NCBI GenBank assembly: GCA_002785065.1
Contig: PFLI01000182.1
Coordinates: 1-9,498, forward strand
Direction: 5' to 3'
Length of the DNA: 9,498 nt
Source: Candidatus Roizmanbacteria bacterium CG_4_10_14_0_8_um_filter_33_9
Lineage (GTDB): Bacteria > Patescibacteriota > Microgenomatia > UBA1406 > GWC2-37-13
Below, piece after piece: positions 5,282 through 9,498 of this stretch; the first letter of the stretch is position 1, and the number at the start of each line of letters is the position of its first letter. The notes below the pieces were generated by a model that had not been told where the DNA came from, did no database searches, and was given only the letters and a program-made list of their open reading frames with translations. Position numbers and translations under genes: made by a program.

Positions 5282-6544
5282 GTGAGAATTCTACGCTTAT
5301 TAGTTTTCTTATTGGCCTTCATATTCTGCATTCCTATTTTGTTTTTTATTAACGCTCAAATTCGTATCAATGAAATTGGCATTGAACAAAACCCTCAAAC
5401 AATTGAACTTATAAATACCTCATCAGAAAGTGCAGATATTTCACATTGGTATCTGGACGACTCCGGAGGAACAACATATTACACTATACCTAATAATACA
5501 TATATATACCCGCTTTCTTGTATGATATTTTCCTATGATTTGAATCTTAATAAATCCTCCCCTGATACTGCCCGACTTTTCGACACAACTGCACAACCGA
5601 CTTCAAATAGCGCTCACCTTATCGATTCGTACTCATATAAATCAAGTCCGGGGAATAGTTTAACTTATGCAAGAATACCTGATGGAAGTGATAATTGGGC
5701 AACTGCTGAAGCTTCATTTGGTTTGTGGAACAGTACTCGTGAAAATTGCATTATTTTGCCTACATCTACCCCCATACCAACACCTTCTCCGACAACTATC
5801 CCAACCCCGACCATCACCCTAACAAATATTCCAACTCCGACACCGACTACATCTACAACTTCTTATCCAAATACATACGATTCAATATATATCTCAGAAG
5901 TAATGGTTTACCCTGAAAAAAATAATCCTGAGTGGATTGAACTTTATAACGATAATGATTTTCCTGTTTCATTACATGATTGGTACGTTGACGATCTTGA
6001 AAATGAAGGTTCATCTCCAAAAGTATTCTCACTTGAAATACCCGGCAAACAATACAGAACATTTGAACTTACCTCATCTATATTTAATAACAATGGAGAT
6101 AGTGTTCGGTTACTTGATTTAAATAAGAATGAAAAGGATTCATTTGAATATATTAAGGCTATACAAGGAAAAACATATGGAAGAACATCTTTTGATTCTG
6201 ATACGTATTGCATTCAAGAACCAAGTAAAAACGTAGCCAACAATTCTTGTATAGAGTCAACTCTTCAACCTGCCTCAAAAGTAAATGTTATCCCGATAAA
6301 TAATCCTACTATTCAATCTAAAAAGCAAAACGCAGTTACTCAAAAAGTTATCCAACCTACATCTTCCTTTCTAATTGGAAGCAATGTCAAGTCACCTCAA
6401 AACGAAATTCTTGGAGAAAATACCCAAAAAAGTCCATCTCAATCAACTCCTGCCCCTTTTTATCAAACACCCTTTTATATTTCATTCTCCTATTCGCTTT
6501 TGACTATTTTTTCTATGTTAATTAAAATGAAGAATGCGTTCTAA
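5282..6544 (+). CDS. Secreted tandem lamin-tail-domain protein with Pro/Thr linker and C-terminal membrane span
   Basis: This 420-aa extracytoplasmic protein starts at GTG (no in-frame ATG before residue 81; an upstream ATG at 5271 runs into TGA). The signal peptide is about 1-25 (FINAQ). A first lamin-tail-like beta domain (26-150) has INEIGIEQNPQTIELINTSS, ISHWYLDD and TYARIPDGSDNW. A Pro/Thr-rich linker follows (160-194), then a second such domain (202-305) with ISEVMVYPEKNNPEWIELYN, LHDWYVDD, NGDSVRLLD and GKTYGRTS. A low-complexity Ser/Gln/Asn tail (312-395) leads to a hydrophobic span (398-414) followed by KMKNAF. Cys80/156 and Cys310/323 may form disulphides. Lamin-tail domains in bacteria occur on secreted, often nuclease- or adhesion-linked proteins, but no catalytic domain is present. 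It probably displays an adhesive or structural surface module, with the tail as anchor. It overlaps the VanZ-like gene by 11 bases. Confidence 0.8.
   Translation: MRILRLLVFLLAFIFCIPILFFINAQIRINEIGIEQNPQTIELINTSSESADISHWYLDDSGGTTYYTIPNNTYIYPLSCMIFSYDLNLNKSSPDTARLFDTTAQPTSNSAHLIDSYSYKSSPGNSLTYARIPDGSDNWATAEASFGLWNSTRENCIILPTSTPIPTPSPTTIPTPTITLTNIPTPTPTTSTTSYPNTYDSIYISEVMVYPEKNNPEWIELYNDNDFPVSLHDWYVDDLENEGSSPKVFSLEIPGKQYRTFELTSSIFNNNGDSVRLLDLNKNEKDSFEYIKAIQGKTYGRTSFDSDTYCIQEPSKNVANNSCIESTLQPASKVNVIPINNPTIQSKKQNAVTQKVIQPTSSFLIGSNVKSPQNEILGENTQKSPSQSTPAPFYQTPFYISFSYSLLTIFSMLIKMKNAF
5759..5863 (+). repeat. Pro/Thr-rich low-complexity linker
   Basis: It encodes a run of P-T-P, P-S-P and I-P-T units between the two lamin-tail domains. 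Codons for Pro and Thr are mixed (cct, ccc, cca, ccg), so selection acts on the protein rather than on a recent DNA repeat expansion. Local base composition is more C-rich than its surroundings. Such linkers are extended and often glycosylated. Confidence 0.7.
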
Positions 6545-6941
6545 ACTGTCGTTAATTGACTATATAATTTATTGGCTGCCCCCTTTATTATGGATGGGAT
6601 GCATTTTTTATATGTCTTCCCAATCACATATTTTAGTTACTCATAGTGCAACAAGCGATTTTATTATCTTTAAAAGTCTTCATGTAGTTGAATATGCTTT
6701 ACTATACTTTCTTTTTTTCAGAGCGTTTTATTGTTCAAATAGAAATAAACCTAATTTAAAATTTATTTTTCTTTCTTCTTTTATACTAAGTGTCATTTTT
6801 GCTGTATCCGATGAATTTCACCAACTATTTACTCCAACACGACAGCCACAAATAAGAGATATCGCAATTGATATCATTGGAATTTTCATAATTTATTGTA
6901 TTATTAGATATAAACTACCATTGTTTAAAAAATTATTATGA
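6534..6941 (+). CDS. VanZ-like family membrane protein
   Basis: This 135-aa integral membrane protein has four hydrophobic spans (about 11-29, 48-66, 76-94 and 107-125). Family landmarks are visible: WMGCIFYMSSQ (20-30) at the end of TM1, KSLHVVEYALLYFLFFRAF (47-65) with conserved His50 and Glu53, and SDEFHQLFTPTRQPQIRDIAIDIIG (92-116), the VanZ signature with acidic/His residues at the membrane face followed by R-D-x-x-x-D. VanZ itself gives low-level teicoplanin resistance by an unclear mechanism; most homologues are uncharacterised. It is translationally coupled on both sides: it overlaps the lamin-tail gene by 11 bases upstream and the CAP gene by ATGA downstream, so it probably works with those surface proteins. 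Drug resistance should not be inferred from the family name. Confidence 0.85.
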   Translation: MRSKLSLIDYIIYWLPPLLWMGCIFYMSSQSHILVTHSATSDFIIFKSLHVVEYALLYFLFFRAFYCSNRNKPNLKFIFLSSFILSVIFAVSDEFHQLFTPTRQPQIRDIAIDIIGIFIIYCIIRYKLPLFKKLL

Positions 6942-7828
6942 ATAAATTTCAACGATTCCTTCATCATTTATTCGTCCCAAGTTATCGTAATAATTATAAA
7001 TCGAAAGCCCTTCATACTGACTTTTTAGCCTACTATCTGATTTTTGCACTTCTTCTTATGATTACCGTAAAAAACATTCGTTCGAACTACCCTAATGTTT
7101 TAGGTTTTGCTACTGATATCACTTCAAATAAATTATTAGAACTAACAAATAATGAAAGAACAAAAGCAAATCTAAATCCACTTATTTTAAATAACAATCT
7201 TACAGAAGCAGCAGAAAAAAAAGCAAAAGATATGTTTAATAAAAACTACTGGTCACATTTCGGCCCAAATGGGGAAACTCCGTGGGATTTTATCCTTGGT
7301 ACTGGATATCAATACGAATATGCTGGGGAAAATTTAGCAAAAAATTTTTTATTTTCTCAGGGAGTAGTTGATGCATGGATGAAATCACCTACTCATCGTG
7401 AAAATCTTCTCAGAAAAGAGTATGCAAATATCGGATTTGCCGTTGTCAATGGCGTATTAAACGGAGAAGAAACTACTTTAATAGTGCAAATGTTTGGAAC
7501 GCCTGCAACTGGTTTAAATCAATCACTAAATCAAAAAATAAACCCATTAACTCAAAATAAAAATGATTCAATAACCCTTTCTGGAAACGATATGCAAAAT
7601 ATACTTGGAAATAGTGAAAAACGATCGGTGATTAATATTTTTTCTTTTTCAATCGAGGCAACATATTTTTTCCTCATTTTTTTTGCCCTAGTACTTATGA
7701 TAGATTTTGTAATCGCAAGTAAGCTTCATATAATTCGGATAAGCGGCAAAAATATTGCACATTTAGTTTTTATCGGATTTATTCTTATCGCGATAGTATT
7801 TATATTAAAAGTAGGAGCGATATTATAA
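6938..7828 (+). CDS. CAP (SCP/PR1-like) domain protein with three membrane spans
   Basis: This 296-aa protein has a basic N-terminus, TM1 (28-45), an extracytoplasmic CAP domain (about 62-187) and, after a polar linker, two further spans (238-259 and 273-295). CAP landmarks are LLELTNNERTKANLNPL (66-82), His107 in YWSHFGPNGETPWDF, Glu131 in YAGENLA, and the SPTHRENLL motif (150-158) with His153. These residues form the CAP cavity, with two His and Glu able to bind a metal. Bacterial CAP proteins are common secreted or anchored proteins whose activity is mostly unknown; protease, lipid-binding or wall-remodelling roles are proposed. The C-terminal pair of spans is unusual compared with the common single-anchor CAP proteins. 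The start overlaps the VanZ-like stop as ATGA. Short V/I-L-G tripeptides flank the domain at 54-56 and 222-224. Confidence 0.9.
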   Translation: MNKFQRFLHHLFVPSYRNNYKSKALHTDFLAYYLIFALLLMITVKNIRSNYPNVLGFATDITSNKLLELTNNERTKANLNPLILNNNLTEAAEKKAKDMFNKNYWSHFGPNGETPWDFILGTGYQYEYAGENLAKNFLFSQGVVDAWMKSPTHRENLLRKEYANIGFAVVNGVLNGEETTLIVQMFGTPATGLNQSLNQKINPLTQNKNDSITLSGNDMQNILGNSEKRSVINIFSFSIEATYFFLIFFALVLMIDFVIASKLHIIRISGKNIAHLVFIGFILIAIVFILKVGAIL

Positions 7829-7830
7829 TT

Positions 7831-8112
7831 ATGAATCATTTTTTTCATCATTCACTAAAAGAGCTTAAAAAACATACGTATGATTATCTACTCCTTTTCA
7901 CTACGGGTATTTTTTTCATTATTTTTTTAAAGTTATTTCAAGGCGATCGATTTTATACGTTTATTACCGTGCTTATTTTTGTATTTTCATATATTATATG
8001 GGGTATTTTTCATCATGCAAAAACTCGAACACTCCATATTAAAAATGTTGTAGAATACATCTTGATTGGTTTTACTATCTTGTTTTTATTACAAATACTA
8101 TTAAATTACTAA
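7831..8112 (+). CDS. Small three-span membrane protein of unknown function
   Basis: I do not recognise a named family. The 93-aa protein has three hydrophobic stretches (about 19-36, 41-60 and 74-91). The segment between TM2 and TM3 has SYIIWGIFHHAKTRTLHIKNVVEYILIGF (53-81), in which the His-His pair and the Glu before TM3 look like positions under constraint. The gene starts two bases after the CAP stop, with an AGGAG (7813-7817) 13 bases upstream, a poor distance, so translation is probably coupled to the CAP gene. It closes the lamin-tail/VanZ/CAP operon and may assist or anchor those proteins in the membrane; that is inference from position alone. Confidence 0.7.
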   Translation: MNHFFHHSLKELKKHTYDYLLLFTTGIFFIIFLKLFQGDRFYTFITVLIFVFSYIIWGIFHHAKTRTLHIKNVVEYILIGFTILFLLQILLNY

Positions 8113-8120
8113 ATATTTAG
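8110..8120 (+). repeat. TAAATATTTAG copy upstream of the rmlA-type gene
   Basis: This 11-mer contains a perfect 10-bp palindrome (TAAATATTTA) and ends 2 bases before the ATG at 8123. The same 11-mer occurs at 8872-8882 before the second following gene. It may be a shared start-region or regulatory element, or chance in AT-rich DNA. Confidence 0.3.
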
Positions 8121-8122
8121 AT

Positions 8123-8860
8123 ATGAAAGGACTTATTCTTGCAGGAGGCCTTGCAACAAGACTTAGACCCTTAACATGGGTAACAAACAAACATCTTCTT
8201 CCTGTTTATAACAAACCAATGATTTATTATCCAATTGAATCAATGGTTAAAGCTGGAATAAAGGAGGTGCTTATTTCAAGTTCATCTAATCATGCGGGAC
8301 ATTTTGCAAATTTATTAAAGGATGGTTCAGACTTTGGTATTCGATTTTACTATGCAGTACAAAAAAATCCCAAAGGTGGCATTGCTAATGCAATATTACT
8401 TGCTGAAGAATTTGCAAAAGGAGAAAAACTTATGGTAATTCTAGGCGATAATATTTTTAACACTGATCTTAAAACATCGGTAAACGCGCTTGAAAAAAAG
8501 GAAAAAGGAGCTATTATTTATGGTGTAAAAATAACATCCGACTTTCAACAATATGGTATTATTGAAACTGATAAGTTCGGAAAAGTTATTTCAATTGAAG
8601 AAAAACCTCAAAACCCAAAATCTAATATTGCACAAACTGGTATATATTTATATGACAAACGTGTTTTTGATTTCATTAGAAAATTAAAACCATCATTTCG
8701 AGGTGAATTAGAAGTAACTGATCTTAATAATATGTATCTCAAAGAGGGCACGCTTGAGTGTAAAGTTCTTAATTGGTGGATTGACGCAGGCACATCTCAT
8801 GATGAACTATTACATGCAAATAATTTAGTTGCAGATAAAGTGAAAAATAATGATATTTAG
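8123..8860 (+). CDS. rmlA: Glucose-1-phosphate thymidylyltransferase (RmlA-type nucleotidyltransferase)
   Basis: This 245-aa cytoplasmic enzyme should transfer dTMP from dTTP to glucose-1-phosphate, giving dTDP-glucose, the entry point for dTDP-rhamnose and other surface sugars. Motifs are the nucleotide loop LILAGGLATRLRPLT (4-18, Arg13), NKHLLPVYNKPMIYYP (22-37) typical of RmlA, GGIANAI (85-91), metal-binding Asp109 in LGDN, GIIETD (145-150), IEEKPQNPKS (158-167), ELEVTDLNN (195-203) and WIDAGT with Asp221. It is shorter than the about 290-aa classic RmlA and lacks much of the usual C-terminal extension, resembling the short forms common in archaea and CPR. UTP or another sugar-1-phosphate cannot be excluded. 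No rmlB, C or D gene is nearby in the window. The start ATG 8123 has no Shine-Dalgarno. Confidence 0.88.
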   Translation: MKGLILAGGLATRLRPLTWVTNKHLLPVYNKPMIYYPIESMVKAGIKEVLISSSSNHAGHFANLLKDGSDFGIRFYYAVQKNPKGGIANAILLAEEFAKGEKLMVILGDNIFNTDLKTSVNALEKKEKGAIIYGVKITSDFQQYGIIETDKFGKVISIEEKPQNPKSNIAQTGIYLYDKRVFDFIRKLKPSFRGELEVTDLNNMYLKEGTLECKVLNWWIDAGTSHDELLHANNLVADKVKNNDI

Positions 8861-8871
8861 GATACATTATA

Positions 8872-8882
8872 TAAATATTTAG
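8872..8882 (+). repeat. TAAATATTTAG copy upstream of the 87-aa gene
   Basis: Second copy of the 11-mer at 8110-8120, here 8 bases before the ATG at 8891. An overlapping TATAAA (8870-8875) could serve as a -10 box. The different distance to the start codon argues against a fixed translational role. Confidence 0.3.
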
Positions 8883-8890
8883 TTATTATT

Positions 8891-9154
8891 ATGGATACAA
8901 CTCAACTTCTTCTTATTATAACTCTTGGTACAACAACAGTTTTTTCAGTTATTGTTGGTATTCAACTAATCTTCTTACTTAAAGAAATGCGAATTGCTTT
9001 AAAAAACGCCAACAAAATTATTGCGGGATTCGAGGAAATTGGGACAAATGTCGAACACGGTTTTCATGAGGTTACTGGATTTGTAAATGGATTTAAAACT
9101 ATTCTAAAAGTTTTTGAAGTCTTTTCTTCCAAAAATAATGATAAAACAAAGTAA
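8891..9154 (+). CDS. Small single-span protein with amphipathic tail
   Basis: This 87-aa protein of unknown function has one N-terminal span (about 6-30) and a cytoplasmic helical tail (31-78) rich in regularly spaced hydrophobic residues: LLKEMRIALKNANKIIAGFEEIGTNVEHGFHEVTGFVNGFKTILKVF. The pattern resembles DUF948-type proteins, in which a TM is followed by a general-stress-like amphipathic helix, but the match is by eye only. The gene ends inside the start of the next gene (17-base overlap if ATG 9138 is used), so the pair is translationally linked. The pairing of a DUF948-like with a YtxH-like protein recalls the general-stress gene pairs of Firmicutes. It is separated from rmlA by 30 bases. 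Confidence 0.7.
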   Translation: MDTTQLLLIITLGTTTVFSVIVGIQLIFLLKEMRIALKNANKIIAGFEEIGTNVEHGFHEVTGFVNGFKTILKVFEVFSSKNNDKTK

Positions 9155-9437
9155 CGAAAAAGCGCAAACGTTTTGGCTTGGATTTTCTTTTGGAATAGCA
9201 GGCGCGAGTGTTATTATATATTTTCTTGGAACTAAAAAGGGTAGAAAATCTTTACAAGACATAATTAATTTTTCTGAACATCTTGAAGATAATCTTAAAA
9301 AAATTATTAAAAATCAAGATAAAACTACTCTCAATAGTAAAAAAGATAATAAAATAATACCATCGATTGAAAAAATTAGCTTAATTCTCGGAGAGATAAA
9401 AAGAATTTCAAACAGTACGGTTCTTCATCAAAGTTAG
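9138..9437 (+). CDS. YtxH-like small membrane protein
   Basis: The 99-aa protein starts at ATG 9138; a longer frame from TTG 9114 would add eight residues, with less support. The N-terminal part has a Gly/Ala-rich span, FWLGFSFGIAGASVIIYFLG (about 12-31), followed directly by TKKGRKSLQDI (32-42), the pattern of YtxH proteins (glycine-rich TM then a basic 'PxSGxExR'-like turn). The remainder is a charged, Lys/Asn-rich cytoplasmic helix. YtxH proteins are linked to envelope stress in Bacillus, and the biochemical role is unknown. It overlaps the preceding gene by 17 bases. Its last 30 bases overlap a possible convergent frame on the minus strand. Confidence 0.7.
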   Translation: MIKQSNEKAQTFWLGFSFGIAGASVIIYFLGTKKGRKSLQDIINFSEHLEDNLKKIIKNQDKTTLNSKKDNKIIPSIEKISLILGEIKRISNSTVLHQS

Positions 9438-9498
9438 TGAAATATTAACGATGCCACCAAGACCGATAGCATTATCTTCTGGATAAATACTTGTTTGT
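9408..9498 (-). CDS. Possible 3' end of a convergent gene, cut by window edge
   Basis: Read on the minus strand from the window edge, a frame stays open for 29 codons (including IYPEDNAIGLGGIVNISLTL) and stops at TGA (9410-9408). Its codons favour A/T at the third position like the other genes here, whereas the alternative minus frame (ending HXXX-type hydrophobic residues, stop 9436-9434) has many G/C third positions. The product is not recognised. It would overlap the YtxH-like gene tail to tail by 30 bases. The frame is too short for firm support. Confidence 0.35.
   Translation of the reverse strand, partial: QTSIYPEDNAIGLGGIVNISLTLMKNRTV

Noticed and set aside
5759..5863. CRISPR-like or tandem DNA repeat
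   Set aside because: The periodicity comes from Pro/Thr codons with varied third bases. There are no conserved repeats with spacers.
5853..6213. Overlapping short frames on both strands within the lamin-tail gene
   Set aside because: They are alternative frames of the second lamin-tail domain, without start signals or motifs.
9114..9137. TTG 9114 as the start of the YtxH-like protein
   Set aside because: ATG 9138 is in frame and keeps the whole membrane span. The extra residues lie in the coding end of the previous gene and add no feature.

Overview
The window looks like a chromosomal segment of an AT-rich, compact bacterial genome, most likely a Candidate Phyla Radiation (Patescibacteria) organism of the Microgenomates type. 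This is inference from gene style: very short intergenic gaps, many small one- to three-TM proteins of unknown function, secreted proteins with Pro/Thr linkers, lamin-tail and CAP domains, and a prfB/small OB-like protein/ftsE/ftsX/coiled-coil hydrolase order. TGA is used as a stop in several genes (ftsE, ftsX, the VanZ-like gene, the transposase), so the code is standard and the UGA-recoded CPR lineages are excluded. No rRNA marker is present, so the phylum cannot be proven here.

Region 1 (1-3880, + strand) is a division and peptidoglycan-remodelling block. It holds the 3' part of prfB (release factor 2), a membrane-anchored small protein with a conserved C-terminal domain, ftsE (ATPase), ftsX (permease) and a secreted protein with a PcsB/EnvC/CwlO-like coiled coil and a C39-like cysteine peptidase domain. 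FtsEX should use ATP hydrolysis to switch on the hydrolase outside the membrane through its coiled coil. The catalytic domain, a C39-like fold in place of CHAP, NlpC/P60 or LytM, is the most interesting point of the block.

Region 2 (3905-5172) is a complete IS256-family insertion sequence. Its intact 396-aa DDE transposase lies on the minus strand, and its 25-bp terminal inverted repeats match at 20 positions. It sits between regions 1 and 3. Its right end carries an outward TTTACA box 17 bp from a TATTAT in the flanking DNA, a possible hybrid promoter for region 3.

Region 3 (5282-8112, + strand) is a tight, overlapping surface-protein operon: a tandem lamin-tail-domain secreted protein, a VanZ-like membrane protein, a CAP-domain protein with three membrane spans, and a 93-aa membrane protein. 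A joint role at the cell surface is inferred from order and overlaps only.

Region 4 (8123-9498) has a glucose-1-phosphate thymidylyltransferase (rmlA-type, first step to dTDP-sugars for surface glycans) and two overlapping small single-span proteins, the second YtxH-like. It ends in what may be the 3' end of a convergent minus-strand gene.

Several genes lack a Shine-Dalgarno sequence and have a -10-like hexamer 6-9 bases before the start codon, which suggests leaderless transcripts. ftsX, inside an operon, has a strong AAGGAGG. No tRNA, rRNA, CRISPR array, riboswitch or convincing intrinsic terminator was seen, and no stretch over 300 bases lacks a gene.
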